Notes under the pieces: model-generated
The model's database searches: none
Seen by the model: only the letters and a program-made list of their open reading frames with translations
Told to the model about the DNA's origin: nothing
Part shown: positions 27,929 through 35,161 of the stretch, piece by piece
Layout: the number at the start of each line of letters is the position of its first letter
Numbering within the stretch: the stretch's first letter is position 1
Assembly: GCA_029936485.1 (NCBI GenBank)
Contig: JAPYSM010000002.1
Coordinates: forward strand, 1 to 35,161
Length of the DNA: 35,161 bases
DNA from: Dehalococcoidia bacterium
Lineage (GTDB): Bacteria > Chloroflexota > Dehalococcoidia > Lucifugimonadales > Lucifugimonadaceae
Reading direction: 5' to 3'
Position numbers and translations under genes: made by a program

Positions 27929-28483
27929 GTGGCCTGGATAGAACACGAAGACCTCGGTCCCAACCCGATGTCAGTTATGTCATCTAACCCGGAAGCGATA
28001 GAGGCGCTCCGAGACCTTCACAAGTACGTTACATTTGGAGGATCGGTACTGACCAGGGTACAGGAAGAGACGATAGCGACCACCGTTGCCGTTATCAACA
28101 AATGTCGCTACTGAACTGTCGCTCACGGAGGGTTCCTCCGTCATCACTCCAGCGATCCCGAGTACGCCAGCCACGTTATTCACGACTATCGAATGATGGA
28201 CTTGGACGTGGAAACTAGGGCGATGTTGGACTACGCCACTAAGTTGACTGTTGAGCCGGATGGGATGGTGGAAAGCGACGTCCAGGCACTGAAGGATGCC
28301 GGATTGGGGGAGGACAAGATTCTCGCGGTGGCGCTCATCGTTTGCCTGTATGCCTTTATGACGCGTCTTACGAGCGGCCTCGGGGTTGAGCACAGGCCCG
28401 GCCGATTAGAACAACTGGAAGGCTGGCTAACGGGACCGGCGAGAAACAACGAGTGGCTACTGGACGAATTCGCGGATAAATAA
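27929..28483 (+). CDS. AhpD-like/carboxymuconolactone decarboxylase-family peroxidase-related protein, probable selenoprotein (Sec = TGA at 28112-28114)
   Basis: Continuous frame from GTG 27929 (SD-like GAAAGG upstream): VAWIEHEDLGPNPMSVMSSNPEAIEALRDLHKYVTFGGSVLTRVQEETIATTVAVINKCRY-U-TVAHGGFLRHHSSDPEYASHVIHDYRMMDLDVETRAMLDYATKLTVEPDGMVESDVQALKDAGLGEDKILAVALIVCLYAFMTRLTSGLGVEHRPGRLEQLEGWLTGPARNNEWLLDEFADK. TGA replaces the second Cys of CxxC(x3)H. Confidence 0.85.
28125..28141 (+). promoter_or_regulatory. Candidate bacterial SECIS hairpin
   Basis: ACGGAGG-GTT-CCTCCGT: perfect 7-bp stem, 3-nt loop beginning with G; 10 nt after the TGA, 17 nt between TGA and the apical loop. Confidence 0.8.
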
Positions 28484-28517
28484 ACGCCGCACGCGCACCT
28501 GGTTCGGATCGAAGAGT

Positions 28518-28554
28518 CCACCCGTATCTGACTAGACGCCTCGTACTCCACATC
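28518..28554 (-). pseudogene. Short decayed copy of the 3' end of the acyl-CoA dehydrogenase-like gene
   Basis: 37 nt with 28/37 identity to 28612-28648; minus-strand reading DVEYEASSQIRV vs DAAYEALGKMRM. Confidence 0.5.
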
Positions 28555-28591
28555 GACGAGGTCGTGCTGATAAATAAAACCCGTACGCAGG

Positions 28592-29782
28592 TTAGAGAGG
28601 GTCGACCGACCCCATCCGCATCTTGCCAAGCGCCTCGTACGCCGCATCACTTACTACGAAGTGCTGCGCCGCTGCATGTATGTCCCGAAGACATCGCTGA
28701 AGATCGCTTGAATCGTATAGAGCGCTGCCGCCTCCGGCTCGGAACGCCGCCGATGCCACATCAATCGCTACATCAGTTGCGAGCACAGCACATGCCCTCA
28801 AATTAGCATCCTCAAGATCACTCCCCGGACTGCCTTCCTGTGCGACCTCCCACGCGTCTTCGTACACCTCGAAGCACAGTGCCCGGGCCGCCTTTAACCG
28901 CACATCGCACTCGCCGACCATCCGTTGGAAAGTAGGTTGCTCTGCGATCAGTGACGGACTCTCGCGGCCCCTGCTTTTGACCTCTGCGAGGCTCATGGTC
29001 GCGTTGAGGGCACGACGGCCCAGGCCTATGGCGAAAGCCATGTGTTCGTTGATCACAAAGCCAAGTCGGCTTAGCCGATACAGGTCACCGCCACGATGAG
29101 CTGGGTCGCCAACCACGTACGTCATGTACTCGGGAACGAAAGTGCCATTTACGGAGAAATCGCAGCTCCCGGTGCCCCGTAATCCCGCGACCTGCCAGTT
29201 GTCGTGAACGGTGACATCTTCCGTTCGCATCGACACCCTGCGTATCTCCGGCGGTCCGCCTGAAGTGGAGTCCACACGGATTCCACCAGACACCCATTCG
29301 GAGTGACGAATTCCGCTGCCAAATGGCCAGCGTCCTGTGACTTTGAAGCCGCCAGGAACCGGGGTCGCGACGCCCATAGGGGCACCAACCCCTGCCCCCT
29401 TCGGCACATATCCGTCGGGGAACATCTGCTCGATACCCTGGTCCGGCAGATAAGCGCCTGGCGCGCCGATGTTCGTAGCACCGACAAATAATAACCATGC
29501 CGACGAATCGAACAGCGCGAGGGCCTCGATAACTTCCATCTGCGTGATCGGGTCCGCCTCTGCCCCACCCAGCACTTCCGGCAACTTCAATGCAAGAAGG
29601 CCGGAGTCGTACAGGGCGTTCACCGATGCCGCCGTAAGAGTGCCGTTTGCTTCGGACTCGGCGGACTCGGCGACTAGGACATCTCGAACGCTATCGACAG
29701 CGCGAAGCAGAGCCTCACGTTTCTGCTCTCGTCCGGGAGGGAAGTTCCAGCCCTGATCGGAACTGAACGGCGTGATCGTCAC
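28592..29782 (-). CDS. Acyl-CoA dehydrogenase-like / group D flavin-dependent monooxygenase
   Basis: SVNALYDSGLLALKLPEVLGGAEADPITQMEVIEALALFDSSAWLLF, PVPGGFKVTGRWPFGSGIRHSEWVSGG, DIHAAAQHFVVSDAAYEALGKMRMG. Confidence 0.87.
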   Translation of the reverse strand: MTITPFSSDQGWNFPPGREQKREALLRAVDSVRDVLVAESAESEANGTLTAASVNALYDSGLLALKLPEVLGGAEADPITQMEVIEALALFDSSAWLLFVGATNIGAPGAYLPDQGIEQMFPDGYVPKGAGVGAPMGVATPVPGGFKVTGRWPFGSGIRHSEWVSGGIRVDSTSGGPPEIRRVSMRTEDVTVHDNWQVAGLRGTGSCDFSVNGTFVPEYMTYVVGDPAHRGGDLYRLSRLGFVINEHMAFAIGLGRRALNATMSLAEVKSRGRESPSLIAEQPTFQRMVGECDVRLKAARALCFEVYEDAWEVAQEGSPGSDLEDANLRACAVLATDVAIDVASAAFRAGGGSALYDSSDLQRCLRDIHAAAQHFVVSDAAYEALGKMRMGSVDPL

Positions 29783-29816
29783 GCTCGTAGCAGCCCCACG
29801 CCAATGAGCTTGAGAC

Positions 29817-30290
29817 TCAAGCGGGGATCAGCGCCTTGGCGCCGGCAAGCAGCTCTTCTTCCGACAGGTCAAAATCGACCGCATCCGCATGCGGCTGCGG
29901 AACCGGGAACCCGGTCTTGTAGTACACCTCGATGGTGTTACCTTCCGGGTCTCGGGCGTACATTCCAAAAGCGTTGCCGTGGGACACGGTGCGGTCAATC
30001 CGAACCTTCTCGTCACGGAACACGTCGTAGAACTCCTTGAGCTCGGCAAGAGTGTCGACCTTGAAGGAAATCTGGTTAATCAGGACCGTGTCTTCCGGTG
30101 CGGTGCGGCCCTGGACGATCACGAATTCGTGATGTTCGGCTTCGGGGTCGGAACTGAAAAACACCATGCCGCGATTTTCAAGATCCTCGTCAGCAATCTT
30201 CAGGCCCATCACCCGGGAATAGAAGTCGCGCTGACCCATCAAGTCATTCACGTGAATTCCGACGTGACCTAATCCAGATACTGCTGGCAT
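29817..30290 (-). CDS. VOC (glyoxalase/extradiol dioxygenase-like) family protein
   Basis: LGHVGIHVNDLMGQRDFYSRVMGLKI, HEFVIVQG, QISFKVDTLAELKEFYD, ARDPEGNTIEVYY. Confidence 0.9.
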   Translation of the reverse strand: MPAVSGLGHVGIHVNDLMGQRDFYSRVMGLKIADEDLENRGMVFFSSDPEAEHHEFVIVQGRTAPEDTVLINQISFKVDTLAELKEFYDVFRDEKVRIDRTVSHGNAFGMYARDPEGNTIEVYYKTGFPVPQPHADAVDFDLSEEELLAGAKALIPA

Positions 30291-30511
30291 ATGAGGCTCC
30301 CTTGAAATGCCTAGTTTTGTATACAGATAGCGATGCTGTTTAGGTTACAGATCATACTCCATGTGTCACAGTTACCCGTTCGACACATTTTCGTAACGGT
30401 ACGTCATCCGTCAGATGCCATCAAAACGGCCCGCTCGCGAACCCCGTAAGTTATGCTCCGCGCTCCCAATTCGGGAGCACACATCATCCATTGCTTCAAA
30501 GGACCACAGCG

Positions 30512-30826
30512 TTGTATCTAATCAGAAGAATCTTCAACACAAAACCCGGCGAAGCACGCAAGGTGGCGGAGCTGGTGCAACGACAGGCTCAGGCGTACCG
30601 GGACGCCGGTCAGAGAAGCGAATTTCGGGTTTCATACAACGGCGCAACGCTCCCGGGCGACCAGAATGTCGTGATTCTGGACTGGACGGACGACGCCATC
30701 AAGTCGCCATCACGCGACGGTCTTGTGCTATCGCCAGAGGCAATGGCGCTTGGCGCGGAGATACGGCCGTTTCTTGAGAGCCAACGGATCGAGTTCCTGG
30801 AAATGATCTCCCCCGTCAAAAACTAG
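30512..30826 (+). CDS. Small alpha/beta-barrel protein (antibiotic biosynthesis monooxygenase-like)
   Basis: LYLIRRIFNTKPGEARKVAELVQRQAQAYRDAGQRSEFRVSYNGATLPGDQNVVILDWTDD; start uncertain (TTG 30491 or 30512). Confidence 0.55.
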   Translation: MYLIRRIFNTKPGEARKVAELVQRQAQAYRDAGQRSEFRVSYNGATLPGDQNVVILDWTDDAIKSPSRDGLVLSPEAMALGAEIRPFLESQRIEFLEMISPVKN

Positions 30827-30836
30827 GGACGGACCT

Positions 30837-32228
30837 ATGACGACGACCGTAATCGCCAACGCCACTATCTTCACCGCAGACTCGACGCGCAACGTGCTAC
30901 ACGATGGCGCAATAGCGATAACGGACGATATCGTGACGGCGGTCGGGCCAACAGCGGAACTTCTCGTATCACAACCAGGTGCTGTCGTGATCGATGGCCG
31001 CGGCAAGGCCGTATTGCCGGGCTTGATCAACTGCCACGCCCACCTGCTGAACGTGCTGTCACGCGGGATCACGGAAGACTTCGGCTTTCCGCCCGATCTT
31101 CCATTTCCTGTGGGTATCTATTCGCTGGTGAGCGATGAAGAGCGAAACGTGCTGGCAACGCTGGCCGCTGTTGAAGCGATTCGGTCAGGCTCAACAACCC
31201 TTCTGGAGATGGCCGGTCGGATAGACGTTTACGCCAGCTCTATCGTAGATACCGGAATGCGCCTGATCCTGGCCGAAAATACCGACGACGGCGTGATCGG
31301 CCCGGCGTACCGGCCTGGCCAGCCGCCAGATGAATTTTCCGCCGAACAACGTGAGACAAAGTTGAGTAGAGCAGAAGATCTGTTCTCAAAGTGGCACGGC
31401 GCTCGAGATGGACGCGTGACCTGCTTCGCATCGACCCAGCTCGTCGAGACAAGCTCTCCGGAGCTGCTCGTTGAAGTCATGGCGCTGGCTGAGCGTCACG
31501 GTACGGGCTACACGATCCACCTCGCACAGAGTCGGCTTGAGATCGAAACGATGCTCGCGCTCCATGGGGTGAGGCCATCAAACTACCTGGCCGAGCATGA
31601 CTTTTTGGGTCCGAGACTTCTCGCCGCACACTGCCGCTACGTGGATGAAGGCGAGATCGCCGCACTGGGACAGTCTCGTAGCCACATCACACACCAACCC
31701 GGCATGGCATCACTTCGCGCCGTACACCCACCTATCCCGGCGCTGCGGGACGCTGGGTGTGTTGTCGGACTTGGGACAGACAACAACACGCAGGACATGG
31801 TCGAGGTGATGCGGACAGCTCTGCGCACCGAGCGAGTCGCCACAGAAAACGCGCTCAGCCCGCAGCCCGAGGACGTTGTCGAATGGGCCACGATGGGATC
31901 AGCCCGCGCACTCGATATGGATGACCAGATCGGATCGCTGGAAATTGGCAAGAAGGCCGATCTCATCATGATCGACATGATGCGCGCCCACCTCGTCCCG
32001 ACCACGCGCATCGTCTCTTCCTGGATTCACAACGGCCAGCCGAGCGATATCCAGGCTGTGATGGTCGATGGCGAATGGGTTATGCGAGACGGCCTCGTGC
32101 TCACGGTGAATGAACCCGATCTTATTGAGGAAGTAGATCGTATTGGACGCCGTGCGTGGTCCCGCATGATCGAACAACACCCTGACGTGTCGTTCCCGCT
32201 CAACCTGTCGCCCCCAGCGGGGTATTAG
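30837..32228 (+). CDS. Amidohydrolase (ATZ/TRZ, SAH-deaminase-like)
   Basis: VIANATIFTADSTRNVLHDGAIAITDD, LPGLINCHAHLLNVLSRG, YTIHLAQS, LLAAHCRYVDEGE, GLGTDNNTQDM, GSLEIGKKADLIMIDM. Confidence 0.9.
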   Translation: MTTTVIANATIFTADSTRNVLHDGAIAITDDIVTAVGPTAELLVSQPGAVVIDGRGKAVLPGLINCHAHLLNVLSRGITEDFGFPPDLPFPVGIYSLVSDEERNVLATLAAVEAIRSGSTTLLEMAGRIDVYASSIVDTGMRLILAENTDDGVIGPAYRPGQPPDEFSAEQRETKLSRAEDLFSKWHGARDGRVTCFASTQLVETSSPELLVEVMALAERHGTGYTIHLAQSRLEIETMLALHGVRPSNYLAEHDFLGPRLLAAHCRYVDEGEIAALGQSRSHITHQPGMASLRAVHPPIPALRDAGCVVGLGTDNNTQDMVEVMRTALRTERVATENALSPQPEDVVEWATMGSARALDMDDQIGSLEIGKKADLIMIDMMRAHLVPTTRIVSSWIHNGQPSDIQAVMVDGEWVMRDGLVLTVNEPDLIEEVDRIGRRAWSRMIEQHPDVSFPLNLSPPAGY

Positions 32229-32262
32229 ACGCTGGCTACTGGAGAGCCGAGGAGTCGTTCAA

Positions 32263-32781
32263 ATGGACGTGGCTAACTTTGTATCTGGGGCATTGACTTC
32301 TGTCCGATCATCGGTGGCGCTTACCCTCGACGGCCTGTCGCAGGAACAGCTCATGCAGCGTCCCGGCCTGGAGTCAAACCCGGTCGGCTGGCTGATCTGG
32401 CACATGGCTCGTATGCAGGACCAAGGCATATCTGTGCTGACCGGCGAACCGCAACTCTGGATCAGCGGTCACTGGCATGAGCGTTATGGAATGGCCGCTG
32501 ACCCCGACGACACGGGTATGGGCCACGGCGCCGCACAAGTCTCCGCTTTCACACCGCCAGACGCAGTCACCTTGCTGGAACACTACGACGCAGTCCTCGA
32601 GAGCACCCAGAACTACCTGTCCGCGCTCGACCCATGCATTATCCATCGAATGATTGAGACTCCGTCGCCGACCACTGTAGGGGAGCGACTCCTCGCCGTA
32701 CTCAACGGCAACATGCAGCACGTCGGCCAGGCGGGGTACGTTCGTGGCCTGAATGAAGGGCGCCGCTGGCACTCGCGCTAG
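32263..32781 (+). CDS. DinB family protein
   Basis: GLSQEQLMQRPGLESNPVGWLIWHMARMQDQGISVLTGEPQLW...HYDAVLESTQNYLSAL...NGNMQHVGQAGYVRGL. Confidence 0.82.
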   Translation: MDVANFVSGALTSVRSSVALTLDGLSQEQLMQRPGLESNPVGWLIWHMARMQDQGISVLTGEPQLWISGHWHERYGMAADPDDTGMGHGAAQVSAFTPPDAVTLLEHYDAVLESTQNYLSALDPCIIHRMIETPSPTTVGERLLAVLNGNMQHVGQAGYVRGLNEGRRWHSR

Positions 32782-32852
32782 GCTTGGTTGGGCGCGTATT
32801 TGATGGCGTTTCCGGCATATTGGGTTATCGCCCAACATCAGCGCTTCATTCA

Positions 32853-34046
32853 CTAATTTGTAACTAGCGCCTCCACCATCGCAATACAGGCGCGACCGCT
32901 GGCGGCAACAAGCTCAATGTCGCTTGCGCGATCGATCGAATCGTTCGGGCTATGGAAAAACGTGTCCGAATCCCCATCGCTGATCGCCCACCCGCCACGC
33001 AATGAGACATAGTGCCCCCCCGCTTTGGCAATGTTCTCGGCCTCGCCGCCGCGCTGATTCCACATCATCCAGCGATCAGCGCCAGACGATTCAAACGAAG
33101 ACTTCGCCAGCGCCCCAAGCTCAGGGTCACTCGGTTCGATCTTGACCGATGTCGCACGACTGCCGATCAGCGCGCCAAGATGCAGCCAGGCGATCGCACG
33201 CGTCTCTAGCCCGTTCCGTGAGTTCAGGTACGCTTGCAAACCGTAGTGATTAATCTCGTGACCGCTTGACGCCAACATGTACACCGTGCGCCGCCGCGAC
33301 GGGATAGCCGAGATCGCTTGAGCTAACCCAAGCCAGATTGCGATTCCCCCGCCCCGCTCCGAAGCGCAGATAAACCAGCCGGATCGTGGTGTCATGATCG
33401 CTACCGGCGCAGCGTCGGGATCATTGCCCGGCAACGTCGCCACTACGTTCATAGCACTGGCCGACTCCCTTGTGGCATCGACCGTGAGAGTCCCACTTTC
33501 GCTGGCTTTCGCCGCATCGCACAACCCCGCTGAATCCGGTCCCGAGACCTGGAGGACTGGAAGCGAGAACGGCTTGCCAATGCGATAGGCGTTCAGGACG
33601 TTTATAGCGCCCAGAGAATCGGTGCGCCGCAACACAAGGCCCGCCGCGCCCGCGGTCTCCAGATCAACTATCCGCTCGTATACAGGCCGCTGTTCAAATG
33701 CCGGGTCGTTGTCACCGCCGACAACGATCTTGCCGCTGAGATCTGATGCCCGAGCAGCATCCGCCAGAATAAGTTGGCCCGATACACCGTTTGGGCCCGT
33801 GTTTCCACAATCGTGAAGTGCAACGCCGTCCGCTTCGCCACCGACCCAGGTGACACGGGTTGCCTCCGCTCGAAACATTGGGAAGTTGAACGTCTCAAGT
33901 GAAGTCTCGATACCGTCAGATACAAGCTCCGACTGCGCCCAGTCCGCGGAACTCATGTCACCCGGCCAACCGGTGCGGTGAATGCCGAACGACTGGTACT
34001 CACGAATCCGTCGTGCAATCGTTTCCGGCGACATACTGTGTGTCAT
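32853..34046 (-). CDS. M28-like peptidase homologue with PA-like insert; catalytic residues appear degenerate
   Basis: SGKIVVGGDND...RIVDLETAGAAGLVLRR (PA-like), NVVATLPGNDPDAAPVAIMTPRSGWFICASERGGGIAIWLGLAQAI, HSPNDSIDRASDIEL. Confidence 0.7.
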   Translation of the reverse strand: MTHSMSPETIARRIREYQSFGIHRTGWPGDMSSADWAQSELVSDGIETSLETFNFPMFRAEATRVTWVGGEADGVALHDCGNTGPNGVSGQLILADAARASDLSGKIVVGGDNDPAFEQRPVYERIVDLETAGAAGLVLRRTDSLGAINVLNAYRIGKPFSLPVLQVSGPDSAGLCDAAKASESGTLTVDATRESASAMNVVATLPGNDPDAAPVAIMTPRSGWFICASERGGGIAIWLGLAQAISAIPSRRRTVYMLASSGHEINHYGLQAYLNSRNGLETRAIAWLHLGALIGSRATSVKIEPSDPELGALAKSSFESSGADRWMMWNQRGGEAENIAKAGGHYVSLRGGWAISDGDSDTFFHSPNDSIDRASDIELVAASGRACIAMVEALVTN

Positions 34047-34164
34047 TGCGCACCTCTTAAGACAACGAGCGATGACTCGGTTTGGGTCTTAACTTCTTCT
34101 CATGTTCAGGCCTGCCAGATACTACCGTCCGGGGCCGTACGATAAAACGGCCGATGGTTCACGA

Positions 34165-34824
34165 TCACTCGGCTAGCAAAGAGTTCAGCACCCGCGATAC
34201 GTCATCAAAATCCTCGAACTGGTTGTGCGTGAGGCCGTTCTTCACGCAATGGTCCCTCAATGATGACCTTGCGATGATGAAATCGGCTTCTTCTTCGGCA
34301 ACGCAAAAATCAGAAATACCGTCCCCAACGAATACGATCTTTCGATCGCCGAAGCGCAACCGGCGGGCGCGGGCGCACTTGCACAGCCCTGTGATCTCAC
34401 AGGTCTCAACCCCTTCTGCGAAACTAACAACAGGGCCGTTGCCGATACCGTTGAGGGTCGGAGTAGGTGCAACGAACGCCAAGTCTGGCAACCTCTCCCG
34501 ACCCAGTACAGCCTCGATGTAAAACATCATCCCGTTGGAGACCACTTCTACGGGCACATCGTTGGACTGGCATAGCTCAAGCAACCCATTCAACCCGGGT
34601 CTGATTATTGCTTCATTGAGCGCGAATTCACGCATCTCCGGAAGACGATCGCTGGGAAGCCTTGCGAACTCCCACTCCATGAGTTGTCGTTGATCGAACT
34701 CGCCCGCCTGCCATAGACGTAGTCCAACGTCCCAATCGGGGCCGGCGTACTTCTTGATGATCTCGACACCGATATCTTTCGTGGTAATCGTGCCGTCGAA
34801 ATCTAAGATCAGCGCAAGCTTCAT
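34165..34824 (-). CDS. HAD superfamily phosphatase (MtnX/PSP-like, HAD-IB)
   Basis: MKLALILDFDGTITTKDIGVEII, PVEVVSNGMMFYIEAVL, DRKIVFVGDGISDFCVAEEADFIIAR. Confidence 0.87.
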   Translation of the reverse strand: MKLALILDFDGTITTKDIGVEIIKKYAGPDWDVGLRLWQAGEFDQRQLMEWEFARLPSDRLPEMREFALNEAIIRPGLNGLLELCQSNDVPVEVVSNGMMFYIEAVLGRERLPDLAFVAPTPTLNGIGNGPVVSFAEGVETCEITGLCKCARARRLRFGDRKIVFVGDGISDFCVAEEEADFIIARSSLRDHCVKNGLTHNQFEDFDDVSRVLNSLLAE

Positions 34825-34979
34825 GTTTCTTTACTTCCGTCTATCACCACAACCGATAGTTGGAAAGACTAAATGAATGTGTCACCGGAAAAGCCATGCT
34901 CAGCCTGAGCATCAGTGGAAAGCGCGTCGAATTTCGTAAGGAGATACCTTACTCACGTTTGGAGAGCGTCCAACAACGA

Positions 34980-35008
34980 TTGCGGAGGAACTCACTGTGG
35001 ACTATACT
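34980..35008 (+). promoter_or_regulatory. Candidate sigma-70-type promoter for nusA
   Basis: TTGCGG-17 nt-TATACT. Confidence 0.6.
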
Positions 35009-35048
35009 TGCAGTTGAATTTGATCGGGGTAACGATCGCTACTGAACG

Positions 35049-35074
35049 AAGTGGGTTTGCCCCACTTTTTTTAT
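35049..35074 (+). terminator. Intrinsic terminator/attenuator in the nusA leader
   Basis: AAGTGGG-TTTGC-CCCACTTTTTTTATT between the promoter and the nusA start. Confidence 0.8.
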
Positions 35075-35114
35075 TGTCCGGGCGTTTTTTGAATCAGAAC
35101 CAGAAGGTGCAACT

Positions 35115-35161
35115 GTGAAGAGTGACCTGCTCCTTGCAGTAACACAACTAGCAGCCGAAAG
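35115..35161 (+). CDS. nusA: Transcription factor NusA, N-terminus only (window edge)
   Basis: GTG start: VKSDLLLAVTQLAAE..., resembling the NusA N-terminus; downstream of a rimP/nusA-type leader hairpin. Only 15 codons visible. Confidence 0.65.
   Translation, partial: MKSDLLLAVTQLAAE

Noticed and set aside
1-35161. CRISPR arrays, tRNA/rRNA genes, insertion sequences
   Set aside because: No direct-repeat/spacer periodicity, cloverleaf, rRNA-like or transposase sequence was recognised by eye; a tRNAscan/CRISPR tool run would be needed to exclude them formally.

Overview
The 35 kb window looks like part of a Chloroflexota-like chromosome (inferred from gene content and protein style; no search was run). 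It carries a conserved translation/isoprenoid/lipid cluster (rpsB-tsf-pyrH-frr-uppS-cdsA-dxr-M50 protease-ispG-proS), and the start of nusA lies at the right edge. It also has a 2-oxoacid:ferredoxin oxidoreductase pair (korAB), a cytochrome c maturation operon (ccmA-B-C-D-like-E) next to plsY, a CcdA gene, and an accessory block between proS and nusA (MBL hydrolase, ketopantoate reductase, AhpD-like protein, flavin monooxygenase/acyl-CoA dehydrogenase-like, VOC, ABM-like, amidohydrolase, DinB, M28-like, HAD phosphatase). The strongest find is a probable selenoprotein at 27929-28483. The ORF track splits this gene into two unrelated-looking ORFs, but they are one AhpD/peroxidase-related reading frame interrupted by a single in-frame TGA exactly at the second Cys of the CxxC motif (NKCRY-U-TVAHGGFLRHH). 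A perfect 7-bp hairpin with a GTT loop (ACGGAGG-GTT-CCTCCGT) starts 10 nt after the TGA, as expected for a bacterial SECIS. Other unusual items: a CcmE with a CxxxF heme-site variant, a CcmC with an altered WWD motif, a CcmD-like helix on a secreted domain, an M50 protease with a three-fold repeat insertion, an M28-like protein lacking expected metal ligands, a decayed PGN_0703-type gene with two in-frame TAGs, a sigma-factor remnant in frame with plsY, and a short promoter/terminator leader before nusA.
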